Shown piece by piece: positions 11,505 to 20,446 of a stretch of DNA of 64,000 nt. Source of the stretch: Shewanella amazonensis SB2B. Its GTDB lineage: Bacteria > Pseudomonadota > Gammaproteobacteria > Enterobacterales > Shewanellaceae. Location: positions 936,001 to 1,000,000 of the forward strand of contig NC_008700.1 of NCBI RefSeq assembly GCF_000015245.1. Reading direction: 5' to 3'. The translations under genes were made by a program, and so were the position numbers. Each line of letters starts with the position of its first letter. Position 1 is the stretch's first letter. Under the pieces are notes generated by a model, which did not search any database, was not told the DNA's origin, and worked only from the letters and a program-made list of their open reading frames with translations.

Positions 11505-13013
11505 ATGGGCTTTTCTACGCTGATGATCCAGGGCACGGCCTCGGATGCCGGTAAAACCACGCTGGTCGCCGGGTTGTGTCGCCTGCTCGCCAGACAAGGC
11601 CTGAAGGTCGCACCGTTCAAACCGCAGAATATGGCCCTCAACAGTGCAGTGACCGAAGACGGTGGCGAGATAGGCCGCGCTCAGGCGTTGCAGGCGGCCG
11701 CCTGTGGGCTGAAACCCCATACCGATTTTAATCCCATATTGCTCAAGCCGGGCTCAGACACCCGGGCGCAGGTTATCGTACACGGCAAGGCGCTCACGTC
11801 CCTCGAAGCATCGGCTTTTTTCGGTCCCGAGGGTAAGGGATACAAGGCCATTGCCATCGAGGCGGTGCTGGAATCTTACAATCGCCTCAAGCAGTCTTTC
11901 GATTATCTTCTTGTGGAGGGCGCCGGCAGCCCTGCCGAAATCAACCTGCGGGAAAACGACATCGCCAACATGGGCTTTGCCGAAGCGGTGGACTGCCCGG
12001 TGATTTTGGTGGCCGATATCGACAAGGGCGGTGTATTTGCCCAGCTGGTTGGGACCCTGGCGCTCTTGTCTGAATCTGAGCAGGCGCGTATCAAGGGCTT
12101 TGTGATTAACCGTTTTCGCGGTGATATCAACCTGCTGCAACCTGGGCTGGATTGGCTTGAGGCCCATACCGGCAAACCCGTGCTGGGTGTGGTGCCCTAT
12201 TTACATAATCTGTTGCTGGACGCCGAAGATGCCTTGGTGCCCTACCAGCAGGCCGGTGCCGATTCCGGGGCCCGGTTTCGGGTGAGGGTGTTGGTGTATC
12301 CGCGTACCAGCAATCACACCGACTTTGACCCGCTGCGACTGCATCCGGGGGTGGATTTTGATTACCTTGATATTCAGCACGCCAGCCCAGATGCGCTGCA
12401 GGGAGCCGACCTTGTGATACTCCCCGGAAGCAAGAATGTGCGTGCCGATCTTGAATGCCTCAAGACAAAAGGCTTTGACTGTGCCCTGCGAAAGCATGTG
12501 AGATACGGTGGCAAGCTGGTGGGCATTTGCGGCGGTTATCAGATGTTGGGGATAGAAATTGATGATCCCGACGGTGTAGAAGATACGCCCGGCAGTAGTG
12601 ACGCGCTGGAATTCTTGCCCCTGATTACCGAGCTTGAAGGCAGCAAGGTGCTGGCCAATGTCTCGGGTGAGCTTAGCCTTGGCGAGGAGGCTGTAGCGGT
12701 TAAAGGCTATGAAATTCACTGTGGCCGTACCACAGTGCTTGGCCAGCTTTCCAGGCCCTTATTTTTGGTGGACGACACTGGTAATCCTGCCAGTGACCGG
12801 GGCTGCATCAGCGACGACGGCGCCATCTTTGGCTGTTATCTTCACGGCATTTTCGATACCCCAGCGGCGCTGGATGCCGTGCTTGCCTGGGCTGGTTATC
12901 GCGGTGCGGCCCGGGGCACTTCGCTGGAAGAGCACAGAGAACAGCAGCTCGAACGGCTGGCCGATACCCTGGCTGAGCATCTGGATATGGCCCGGCTCAA
13001 TTCTCTCTTTTAA
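11505..13013 (+). CDS. cobQ: Cobyric acid synthase
   Basis: CobQ (CbiP) amidates side chains of adenosylcobyrinic acid diamide using glutamine and ATP. The 502-residue protein has an N-terminal dethiobiotin-synthetase-like ATPase domain with [11 protein letters not shown] (residues 10-20) and [13 protein letters not shown]. Its C-terminal glutamine amidotransferase domain has the nucleophile Cys342 in GICGGYQ and the later His in GCYLHGIFD. It lies three bases after cobU. Its presence implies that cobyrinic acid derivatives are made or taken up, although the early corrin-ring genes are not in this window. Confidence 0.95.
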
Positions 13014-13034
13014 TGACGCTATCAGGATATTTTG

Positions 13035-13634
13035 ATGACTGAAATCAAGGCTGAGCGCCACAAGGCAAGGCAGCAAAAGGTCAAGGAAGCTGTGGATGCC
13101 AAGGTGGCTGCCGCAACGATTGAGCGGGGCGTGCTCATGGTGATCACAGGCAATGGCAAGGGTAAGAGTACTGCCGGTTTCGGCACTGTCACCCGCGCCG
13201 TTGGCCACGGTAAAAAGACCGCCGTGGTACAGTTTATCAAGGGCGGTTGGGACTGCGGTGAGCGCAACCTGCTTGAACGTGTGGGCGTGCCTTTTGAAGT
13301 CATGGCCACAGGTTTTACCTGGGAGACCCAAAACCGTGAAACCGATACCGCGGCCGCCGAAAAAGCCTGGGGCGTGGCCGAGACCTGGCTCAGGGATGAA
13401 AGTCTGGACCTTATCCTGCTGGATGAACTCACCTATATGCTGAGCTACCACTATCTGGATTTGGAGCGTGTGTTAACTGCCCTGAAAAATCGACCGCGTC
13501 ATCAACACGTGATTGTTACCGGGCGTAACTGCCACCGGCAGCTGCTGGAGCTTGCCGATACCGTGAGTGAGATTGAGTGTGTGAAGCATGCGTTTGAATC
13601 AGGCGTAAAAGCCCAACCTGGCTTTGACTATTGA
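13035..13634 (+). CDS. cobO: Corrinoid adenosyltransferase (CobO/BtuR type)
   Basis: This enzyme attaches the 5'-deoxyadenosyl group to cob(I)alamin or cobinamide. The 199-residue protein has the P-loop TGNGKGKST (38-46), VVQFIKGGW, and the RHQHVIVTGRN segment of the BtuR/CobO family. I start at ATG 13035, with AGGA at 13024-13027; the adjacent TTG is not needed. It is the last gene of the B12 operon. Its stop codon lies within the first copy of a repeat element. Confidence 0.95.
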   Translation: MTEIKAERHKARQQKVKEAVDAKVAAATIERGVLMVITGNGKGKSTAGFGTVTRAVGHGKKTAVVQFIKGGWDCGERNLLERVGVPFEVMATGFTWETQNRETDTAAAEKAWGVAETWLRDESLDLILLDELTYMLSYHYLDLERVLTALKNRPRHQHVIVTGRNCHRQLLELADTVSEIECVKHAFESGVKAQPGFDY

Positions 13635-13772
13635 TTTCAGCTGCGTGATTGGCGTTTTGGCGGTATTGCCGTCACAGCGCCATTCCATCACGTAGCGCTG
13701 CTACGCTCAGGTCTGTCGCCGCTCGGCGGCTTTGCCATAAACACCAATCACTGTGCTGACGTTTTCCCGTGG
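13631..13772. repeat. Intergenic repeat, copy A (with inverted-repeat arms)
   Basis: This copy matches 13878-14020 at a fixed offset of about 247 bases. The strongest blocks are TTGAxxTCAGCTGC at the start, ATTGCCxTCAC, GTAGCGCT and the block ending ACACCAATCACTG. Copy A also has inverted arms: GTGATTGGCGTTT (13645-13657) pairs with AAACACCAATCAC (13739-13751) with one G-T mismatch. The first bases overlap the cobO stop. Its source is unknown to me. Confidence 0.7.
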
Positions 13773-13800
13773 ACGACGAGTGTGTCGGAATTGTCTGCAA

Positions 13801-13846
13801 GATTTCACCCCGTCAGGTACTGAACGTACGCTCAGGGGCTGAAATC
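13801..13846. repeat. Inverted repeat between the two intergenic repeat copies
   Basis: GATTTCACCCC (13801-13811) is followed 23 bases later by GGGGCTGAAATC (13835-13846), which pairs apart from one extra C. It could form a stem-loop in either strand and may be part of the same family of intergenic elements. There is no T-run, so it is not a standard terminator. Confidence 0.5.
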
Positions 13847-13877
13847 TTTTGACCGCTTTGCCACAGCCGAGATCACG

Positions 13878-14020
13878 TTGAAATCAGCTGCCTGCTGTCG
13901 GGGCTAACGTCATTGCCATCACTGTGCCATCCCATCCGCAGCGCTACTACAGCTCAGGGCTGTCGCTGTTTGGTAGCTTTACCAAAAACACCAATCACTG
14001 AGCCGAATGTTTCCCCATGG
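13878..14020. repeat. Intergenic repeat, copy B (diverged)
   Basis: This is the second copy of the element at 13631-13772, roughly 70-80% identical over its core by eye. The right-hand block (AAAACACCAATCACTGAGCC) is conserved, but the left inverted arm is not, so the hairpin of copy A would not form here. Both copies lie in the 616-base gap between cobO and the chemoreceptor gene, which otherwise holds no gene. Confidence 0.65.
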
Positions 14021-14176
14021 CTCCCGGCCATGACGGCGTTGTCCGTCACGCACTCAGCTTACAGAATGCGTTGATTTTCCGTTGAGTCCCCTGAAAGCTG
14101 ATGCCAGCGTAGTGACTGTCGTTTTGGTGTCATAACCGTCGGCGACTTCATCTCTGTGTGCTACATTTTTCAGAAA

Positions 14177-14222
14177 GCATCCTTCCCCGCGAAGGCGACG
14201 CCTTAGGGGCTTAGCCGGATGC
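14177..14222 (+). promoter_or_regulatory. Nested stem-loop in the leader of the chemoreceptor gene
   Basis: Three helices stack in order: GCATCC (14177-14182) with GGATGC (14217-14222), CCCC (14185-14188) with GGGG (14206-14209), and AAGGC (14192-14196) with GCCTT (14200-14204) around a GAC loop. It ends about 18 bases before the GAGGAAG ribosome site. It is not a terminator, since no U-run follows and a gene starts just after. It does not match the riboswitch consensus sequences I know. Confidence 0.55.
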
Positions 14223-14250
14223 AGGGGGCAGCAAGCAGAGGAAGAAGTGT

Positions 14251-15891
14251 ATGCGTCTCAACGAGTTGACCATCAGAACCAAGTTTTCTATCCCCTTGAT
14301 AATCATCGTTGTCATGACGGTTGCCATTGCCGTAGTCAGTATTCTAAATGCCAAGCGGTTATCGTCCGATGCGCAGGAGCTGGCAACGACCTTTCTGTCA
14401 GCGGTGGACGCGGGGTTGAATGCCGACCGGGATCTCTATCAGGCGCTCACAGCCAGCCAAAGTTATGTGCAGCACCGCTTGCTGGGGCAGTCCGGTGGGG
14501 ATAAATACCGTCAGGATTTTGATGAAAATGCCCAGCAGGCGCTGGACAGGATGGCGTTGGTGCTGAGCCTGCTGAAGGATTACCCTGAGCTGCAGAGCAA
14601 CAAAGCCCAGTTTCAGCGCGAATACGACGCCTGGCTGAACGCGGCCACTCAGGTGTTCACCATGGTCGACAGCCAAAGCCCGGTCGCAGCAGCCAGTTAT
14701 AACGACGAGGTTGTAATGCCACTGTTCAAGGCATTGCGCGGACACTACGACAAAACCGGCGAGTGGGTAAAAAACAAAGCCGATGAAGTCACCAGTGAGG
14801 CACTGATTGCCAGCCAGCGCGGCATCAACTTGCTGTTTGGCATAATTATTTTGGTGATACTGGCCAGTATTGTGAGTGTGGTTTATGGCCCAAGGCTGGT
14901 AACTTCCCGGGTGGAACAGCTCGATACCATGATAGCCGCCATCAGTGATGGGGAAGGGGATCTGCGTGGCAGACTCGATGACAGTGGTCGTGACGAGTTG
15001 TCACTGCTCGCCAGAACATTCAATGGCCTGATGATGAAGCTGCAACAACTGATAGGAACCATCAAAAGCGATGCGGTTTCACTGGATGCCAGGGTGACCG
15101 GACTGAATCATTCAGCCAAAGAAAGCGAAAAAATCTCCACCGAACAAAATGCCAATCTGGAGCAAATCGCCACGGCGGTGCATCAATTGAGTCATGCGGT
15201 GCATGAAGTGGCGTCAAGCTCGCAAAATGCCCTCAGCGATACCGAGCACGCCAATAATCTTATCAAAGAGTCCAATGCCGTGGTGGGCCAATCCGTTGAG
15301 CGGGTACAGCAACTGGCCGGTGTGGTGTCCCATGCCAGCGAGGTGATTCAGAACCTCGCCTCCGAATCCAAGCAAATCGTTACTGTGCTGGATGTGATCC
15401 GCGGCATTGCCGAGCAGACCAATCTGCTGGCGCTAAATGCCGCCATCGAAGCGGCCAGGGCCGGTGAGCAGGGCCGTGGCTTTGCCGTGGTGGCAGACGA
15501 AGTGCGAACTCTGGCGAGTCGTACCCAGCAATCCACAGAGGATATTCAGCGAATGGTTGCCGGGCTCGAGTCGGGGGTGAGCGAAGCCGTGTCGGCGATA
15601 GACTCAGGAACCCGTCAGGTGGATTCAGTGGTTGACGCCTCGGGTAGCATTACCAAAGCCCTGGCAGAGGTGGATGAGGCAGTGTCCCGCACCAAAGATC
15701 TGATTTATCTGATTGCCACCGCTACCGAGCAGCAGAGCAAGGTGGTGGATGAGGTCAATCAGAACATCAGCTCACTGAATCTGCTTTCTCAAGAGAGTAT
15801 CGGTGTTGTCAGGCGTACCCGGGAGGCGGCCGACGAAATTGCCCAGATTGGTACAGGGCTGTCGGGTAATGTGGGGCGCTTTTTGGTGTAA
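14251..15891 (+). CDS. Methyl-accepting chemotaxis protein
   Basis: This 546-residue transmembrane receptor should signal to CheA/CheW. A membrane segment at about 13-33 is followed by a helical periplasmic sensor region (about 35-190), a second membrane segment (about 192-214), a HAMP linker, and a long cytoplasmic hairpin. The conserved tip EQTNLLALNAAIEAARAGEQ begins at residue 388. The sensor part looks like a four-helix bundle type; its ligand cannot be told. There is no C-terminal CheR-tethering pentapeptide. The gene starts at ATG 14251 after AGAGGAAG and stands alone, closed by a terminator. Confidence 0.93.
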   Translation: MRLNELTIRTKFSIPLIIIVVMTVAIAVVSILNAKRLSSDAQELATTFLSAVDAGLNADRDLYQALTASQSYVQHRLLGQSGGDKYRQDFDENAQQALDRMALVLSLLKDYPELQSNKAQFQREYDAWLNAATQVFTMVDSQSPVAAASYNDEVVMPLFKALRGHYDKTGEWVKNKADEVTSEALIASQRGINLLFGIIILVILASIVSVVYGPRLVTSRVEQLDTMIAAISDGEGDLRGRLDDSGRDELSLLARTFNGLMMKLQQLIGTIKSDAVSLDARVTGLNHSAKESEKISTEQNANLEQIATAVHQLSHAVHEVASSSQNALSDTEHANNLIKESNAVVGQSVERVQQLAGVVSHASEVIQNLASESKQIVTVLDVIRGIAEQTNLLALNAAIEAARAGEQGRGFAVVADEVRTLASRTQQSTEDIQRMVAGLESGVSEAVSAIDSGTRQVDSVVDASGSITKALAEVDEAVSRTKDLIYLIATATEQQSKVVDEVNQNISSLNLLSQESIGVVRRTREAADEIAQIGTGLSGNVGRFLV

Positions 15892-15913
15892 CTCTTGCGT
15901 AAGGCAGTTGTCA

Positions 15914-15945
15914 GAAAAGGGCCCTCCTGAGAGGGCCTTTCTTGT
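15914..15945. terminator. Bidirectional terminator between the chemoreceptor and lipoprotein genes
   Basis: GGGCCCTC-CTGA-GAGGGCC is flanked by A-run on the left and T-run on the right, so it can act on both converging genes. Confidence 0.85.
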
Positions 15946-16535
15946 TATTGACGTCCAGTGACCGCAGCCGAGGGCGCCACGGGGGCAAGTGCCGTTGGTA
16001 TCGCTTTAGCGGCGTCCTTTTCTGCGTCACTCAGGCTCTGATTCAGTGATCCTGCGCCTTGTGCAAAGGGTTCCAGGGCGGTCGGCCAAACGGGCATCTG
16101 AGAAACCAATGTGCCCTGAACGGCCTGCTGCAGTGGCTCGGCGAAGACCTGGGTCACATCCCCCTTAATCAGCATTACTGCCATCTGGTTGGTATCGCTG
16201 TTCCACACAAACCCGGCTTTTTCGGCCATCTCGGGCACAGGCGTGTAGCGGGATACCAGATAAAACAGTGGTCCTTCCTGTTGCAGCTCATCTGCGGTTT
16301 GGAGCAGGCTCACGGCAGTGCCGTAATGCTCGCCAAGGAGGGGCTCAAGTCGGCTTTTTATCATGGGCTGCTGCAGCAGGTTGACCTCATTGGGATCGAG
16401 CCCCACCAGGGGTTTCATGAGTGCCCACAGCAGTTGGCTTTGGGGGGACAGCAGCAACATGGGGGCAACGCAGGCCTGCAAAAACAGTGTGCACAACAGG
16501 GCTGTGGCCCACGGGCGAAACGAGTGAGACAACAT
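15945..16535 (-). CDS. Predicted lipoprotein of unknown function
   Basis: This 196-residue protein has a signal peptide ending in Leu-Gln-Ala-Cys, with Cys22 as the lipidated residue. The mature part starts with a hydrophobic stretch and has a central region with VSRYTPVPEMAEKAGFVWNS, then an Ala/Pro-rich tail. I do not recognise a domain. Residues after the lipobox Cys are Val-Ala, so the Asp+2 inner-membrane retention signal is absent and outer-membrane sorting is plausible. It is convergent with the chemoreceptor gene and divergent from mpl. Confidence 0.75.
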   Translation of the reverse strand: MLSHSFRPWATALLCTLFLQACVAPMLLLSPQSQLLWALMKPLVGLDPNEVNLLQQPMIKSRLEPLLGEHYGTAVSLLQTADELQQEGPLFYLVSRYTPVPEMAEKAGFVWNSDTNQMAVMLIKGDVTQVFAEPLQQAVQGTLVSQMPVWPTALEPFAQGAGSLNQSLSDAEKDAAKAIPTALAPVAPSAAVTGRQ

Positions 16536-16788
16536 GGGATAAGGATTCCGATAGGGGTTGGGGGCTTGGGGCTACGCACCTTGGGTGAACTTTGGGTGGC
16601 AAACCGGCGAGCATTCTAGCCTTGCGCGACAGGCCCTGCCATGGGGCCGGGCGGCGAAATTTTTTTGTGCTGAGGGTCAAGGCCACTGACCGAGCCAAGC
16701 TCGCCTTTGGGGGGAGGCGAAGGTACAATAGCCGCTGATTTTTCAATTCTTTTGGGTATGGTTTCCGTACCTGAATTGGCAGGAGCCT

Positions 16789-18165
16789 ATGCACGTACAC
16801 ATTCTCGGGATTTGCGGCACCTTTATGGGTGGTCTGGCGCTGCTGGCGCGGGCCATGGGACACAAGGTCACAGGATCGGATGCCAACGTGTATCCGCCCA
16901 TGAGCACTCAGCTCGAAGAGCAGGGTATTGAACTCATTCAGGGTTTTGACCCTGTGCAGCTTGAAAGCGAACCGGATTTGGTGGTGATTGGCAATGCCAT
17001 GAGCCGGGGCAATCCCTGCGTGGAAGCCGTGCTCAACAAGGGCATGGCCTACACCTCCGGGCCACAATTTCTGCGCGATCACATACTGCCCGGTCGCTGG
17101 GTGCTGGCGGTGGCCGGTACCCACGGTAAAACCTCCACCTCCAGCATGTTGGCGTGGGTATTGGAGCACTGCGGCTATGAGCCGGGGTTCCTGATTGGTG
17201 GCGTACCACAAAACTTCGGCGTATCAGCCCGTTTGGGGAATTCCCCCTTCTTTGTGGTTGAGGCCGACGAGTACGATAGCGCCTTTTTCGATAAGCGTTC
17301 CAAGTTTGTTCACTATCAACCAAAAACCCTGGTTATCAATAACCTCGAGTTTGACCACGCCGATATTTTCGACTCGCTTGCCGACATTCAACGCCAGTTT
17401 AGCCATGTCATCCGCACCGTGCCCGGCTGTGGCAAGGTGATTTGGCCCAAAGGCAGCAAAGCGGTGGCCGAGGTTATCGAAAAGGGGCTGTGGAGCGAGC
17501 AGGAAACCTTTAGCCATCAGGCGGACGCCGATTGGTCGGTGCGGCCGCTGGCAGCCGATGGCCATAAATTTGAAGTGTTGTTTGGCGGCGAAGTTCAGGG
17601 CGTGCTCGACTGGCAGCTTATCGGCAACCACAACATGGAAAACGCGGTCATGGCCATTGCTGCGGCGCGCCACGTGGGGGTCGCCCCTGCGGCGGCTATT
17701 GAGGCCCTCAGCGGTTTTATGCCGCCCAAACGCAGGCTGGAGCTGATTGGTGAGGTAGGCGGTGTCAGCCTGTACGATGACTTTGCTCACCATCCAACGG
17801 CCATTGAAACCACTCTCAAGGGGCTCAGGGCCAAGGTGGGCAATGCCCGTATTTTTGTGGTGCTCGAGCCCCGCTCAAACACCATGAAACGCGGTGTTCA
17901 CAAGGACACCCTGGCCTTGTCTATGGCGCTGGCCGACGAGGCCTTCCTCTATCAGGCCGACAATATCGGCTGGGATATCCGTGATGCCATGGCCCAGGCC
18001 CCGCTGCCGGTAGATGTGGACTATGATATCGACAGCATAGTCGCCAAGGTGACCGCCAAAGTTCAGCGCGGTGACCAGCTGGTGGTGATGAGCAACGGCG
18101 GCTTCGGGGGGATCCATGGCAAGCTGAAGGCGGCCATTGCCGCCAGATTTGCCGAGTCTGTCTGA
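16789..18165 (+). CDS. mpl: UDP-N-acetylmuramate:L-alanyl-gamma-D-glutamyl-meso-diaminopimelate ligase
   Basis: Mpl reattaches the recycled tripeptide L-Ala-gamma-D-Glu-meso-DAP to UDP-MurNAc in peptidoglycan recycling. The 458-residue protein is a Mur-ligase family member. It has an N-terminal Rossmann segment HILGICGTFMGGLA, the ATP-binding GTHGKTSTSSM near residues 110-120, EADEYDSAFFDKRSKF and YDDFAHHPTAIETTL, the latter two diagnostic for Mpl. The start at 16789 has an AGGAG site. It is followed by ubiX and hpt on the same strand. Confidence 0.96.
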   Translation: MHVHILGICGTFMGGLALLARAMGHKVTGSDANVYPPMSTQLEEQGIELIQGFDPVQLESEPDLVVIGNAMSRGNPCVEAVLNKGMAYTSGPQFLRDHILPGRWVLAVAGTHGKTSTSSMLAWVLEHCGYEPGFLIGGVPQNFGVSARLGNSPFFVVEADEYDSAFFDKRSKFVHYQPKTLVINNLEFDHADIFDSLADIQRQFSHVIRTVPGCGKVIWPKGSKAVAEVIEKGLWSEQETFSHQADADWSVRPLAADGHKFEVLFGGEVQGVLDWQLIGNHNMENAVMAIAAARHVGVAPAAAIEALSGFMPPKRRLELIGEVGGVSLYDDFAHHPTAIETTLKGLRAKVGNARIFVVLEPRSNTMKRGVHKDTLALSMALADEAFLYQADNIGWDIRDAMAQAPLPVDVDYDIDSIVAKVTAKVQRGDQLVVMSNGGFGGIHGKLKAAIAARFAESV

Positions 18166-18189
18166 GCTGCTAAAGAGACGTGAATCAAG

Positions 18190-18852
18190 ATGAATGAACA
18201 CCAGCCCCTGATGCCAAAGGTAAACAGCATCAGCCTCGCCTGGACGGGCGCCTCCGGCGCGCCCTACGGTCTTAAGCTGCTAAAGTGCTTGCTTGAAGCC
18301 GATTACCGGGTGTTTTTAATGATTTCCAGTGCCGCCCGGGTGGTGTTTGCCACCGAAGAGGGCCTTAAGCTGTCGGCCGATGGCACCAAGGCCGAAGCCC
18401 AAATCCGCAGCTTTCTCGGTTGTGACGCCGGTGAGCTGGTGGTGTTGGGTAAAGATGAATGGTTTTCGCCGCCGGCCTCCGGCTCGGCAGCGCCAAAGCA
18501 GATGGTCATTTGCCCCTGTTCCACCGGTACCCTGGCAGCGGTGGCCACCGGCATGAGCAACAATCTGCTGGAGCGCGCCGCCGATGTGGTGCTCAAGGAG
18601 CGCGGCCAGCTGATTCTGGTGCCAAGGGAAACCCCTTTCAACGCCATTCACCTGGAACATATGCTCAAGGTGACTCAGCTTGGTGCGGTGATTCTGCCTG
18701 CTGCGCCGGGCTTTTATCACCATCCCAAATCGGTACAGGATCTGGTAGACTTCCTGGTCGCACGAATTCTTGACCATTTGGGCGTAGCCCACAGCCTGAC
18801 CAAGCGCTGGGGTTATGGTGGCGAAGGCGCCACACAAGCTTCTGATAATTGA
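18190..18852 (+). CDS. ubiX: Flavin prenyltransferase UbiX
   Basis: UbiX makes the prenylated FMN cofactor used by the decarboxylase UbiD in ubiquinone synthesis. The 220-residue flavoprotein has AWTGASGAPYG at the N-terminus, SSAARVVFATEE, CPCSTGTLAAVATGMSNNLLE, and the LILVPRETPFNAIHLEHML motif that binds the prenyl phosphate. It is a little longer than the E. coli protein at both ends. It lies 24 bases after mpl. Confidence 0.95.
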   Translation: MNEHQPLMPKVNSISLAWTGASGAPYGLKLLKCLLEADYRVFLMISSAARVVFATEEGLKLSADGTKAEAQIRSFLGCDAGELVVLGKDEWFSPPASGSAAPKQMVICPCSTGTLAAVATGMSNNLLERAADVVLKERGQLILVPRETPFNAIHLEHMLKVTQLGAVILPAAPGFYHHPKSVQDLVDFLVARILDHLGVAHSLTKRWGYGGEGATQASDN

Positions 18853-18859
18853 GAGTATT

Positions 18860-19390
18860 ATGAAACACACCATCGAAGAGATGATCTCGGCCGCCGAGAT
18901 TGACCAGAAACTCAATGAACTGGCCGAGCGTATCAACGCCCACTATGAAAACAGCGAACGACTGCTGATGGTAGGCTTGCTCAAGGGATCCGCGGTCTTT
19001 ATGGCTGACCTGTGTCGCCGTATCAAAGGCCATGTGGAAATCGACTTTATGTGCGTTTCCAGCTATGGCAATGCCATGTCCAGTTCCCGCGATGTGAAGA
19101 TCCTCAAAGACGTGCAGTCAGATATCGCCGATCGTGATGTGCTTATCGTTGAAGATCTTATTGATTCGGGCAACACCCTGTCCAAGGTGCGCGAACTGCT
19201 GCTGGTGCGTGAGCCAAAGAGCCTGGCCCTGTGCACCCTGCTGGATAAGCCGGAGCGCCGTGAAGTAAATGTGCATGTGGACTTTGTCGGCTTTACCATT
19301 CCAGACGAGTTCATCGTTGGCTACGGTATCGACTATGCCGAGAAGTACCGTAACCTGCCTTATATCGCCAAGGTGATCCCGCAGGAATAA
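18860..19390 (+). CDS. hpt: Hypoxanthine phosphoribosyltransferase
   Basis: This enzyme salvages hypoxanthine (and guanine) to the nucleotide using PRPP. The 176-residue protein has the type I phosphoribosyltransferase motif VLIVEDLIDSGNTL from about residue 94, the flexible-loop region SSYGNAMSSSRDV, and LDKPERREV. I start at ATG 18860 rather than an upstream in-frame ATG within ubiX, because it aligns with the family start. A terminator follows. Confidence 0.95.
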   Translation: MKHTIEEMISAAEIDQKLNELAERINAHYENSERLLMVGLLKGSAVFMADLCRRIKGHVEIDFMCVSSYGNAMSSSRDVKILKDVQSDIADRDVLIVEDLIDSGNTLSKVRELLLVREPKSLALCTLLDKPERREVNVHVDFVGFTIPDEFIVGYGIDYAEKYRNLPYIAKVIPQE

Positions 19391-19406
19391 GCGGGCCTGG
19401 GGTGAA

Positions 19407-19435
19407 GTCGGGGGCTGTGGCCCCCGCTTTTGTTT
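19407..19435 (+). terminator. Rho-independent terminator after hpt
   Basis: CGGGGGC-TGTG-GCCCCCG is followed by CTTTTGTTT, a strong hairpin with a T-rich tail on the plus strand. Confidence 0.85.
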
Positions 19436-19485
19436 AAGGTATCAAATCAATTGAGTTTTAAATTCAGGTTCAGCGAGGGGAAGCA

Positions 19486-20445
19486 ATGACAGTGGCTGCA
19501 ACTGGGGTGGCACTCAGAATCGAAGGGCTTAAGAAAACCTACAAAGGTGGTGTTGAGGCGGTTAAGGGCATCAGCCTGGAAGTGGCAAAGGGGGACTTTT
19601 TTGCCCTGCTGGGCCCCAATGGCGCCGGTAAGTCTACCACCATAGGCATTATCAGTTCGCTGGTGCAAAAGAGTAGCGGTAAGGTAGAAGTCTTTGGCCA
19701 CGATATCGACAGGCAGCTGGAAGCAGCCAAGTTGTGTATCGGTCTGGTGCCGCAGGAATTCAACTTCAACCAGTTTGAAACCGTATTGCAAATTGTGGTC
19801 AACCAGGCAGGCTACTACGGCGTGCCCCGTCCCGAAGCCTTGCTTCGGGCCGAAAAATACCTCAGCGCGCTGGATCTGTGGGACAAACGTAACAGCCCTT
19901 CACGTCAGTTGTCCGGCGGCATGAAACGCCGTTTGATGATTGCCCGCGCCCTGATGCACGAACCCAAGCTGCTCATTCTGGATGAGCCCACGGCCGGGGT
20001 GGACATTGAGCTGCGCCGCTCCATGTGGAGCTTTTTAACCGAGCTGAACCGCCAGGGCGTCACCATTATTCTCACTACCCACTATCTCGAAGAAGCCGAA
20101 ATGCTGTGTCGCAATATCGGCATTATCGACAAAGGGGAACTGGTGGAGTGCACCAGCATGAAGAAGCTGCTGGCCAAGCTGAATATGGAAACCTTTATCC
20201 TGGATCTGAAGCAGGATGTCGACGCGCTGCCAGCTCTGGATGGGATCCAGTGTCGCCTGATAGACAATCACACCCTCGAGGTGGATATCGCCAAAGAGCA
20301 CAGCCTCAATCAACTTTTTGCCCAGCTGTCAGAGCAGGGGATAGAGGTGCTGTCGATGCGCAATAAAGCCAACCGGCTGGAAGAGCTGTTTGTGGCGCTG
20401 GTGGAAGGGGCCAAACAGGCCAAAGCAACGGGGAGCCACAACTGA
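19486..20445 (+). CDS. yadG: ABC transporter ATP-binding protein, YadG-like
   Basis: This 319-residue ABC ATPase of the ABC-2 exporter class has Walker A GPNGAGKST (43-51), a Q-loop in VPQEFNFNQFETV, the signature LSGGMKRRL, and Walker B LLILDEPTAGVD, with the switch His in TTHYLEEAE. A C-terminal extension of about 90 residues is typical for this subgroup. It pairs with the permease that starts two bases after its stop. The substrate is not known; export of a lipid, drug or polysaccharide is possible from the family. Confidence 0.85.
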   Translation: MTVAATGVALRIEGLKKTYKGGVEAVKGISLEVAKGDFFALLGPNGAGKSTTIGIISSLVQKSSGKVEVFGHDIDRQLEAAKLCIGLVPQEFNFNQFETVLQIVVNQAGYYGVPRPEALLRAEKYLSALDLWDKRNSPSRQLSGGMKRRLMIARALMHEPKLLILDEPTAGVDIELRRSMWSFLTELNRQGVTIILTTHYLEEAEMLCRNIGIIDKGELVECTSMKKLLAKLNMETFILDLKQDVDALPALDGIQCRLIDNHTLEVDIAKEHSLNQLFAQLSEQGIEVLSMRNKANRLEELFVALVEGAKQAKATGSHN

Positions 20446-20446
20446 A

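Noticed and set aside
14160..14250. A GEMM (cyclic di-GMP) riboswitch before the chemoreceptor gene
   Set aside because: The conserved GEMM core sequences and tetraloop receptor are absent; only a nested hairpin is present.
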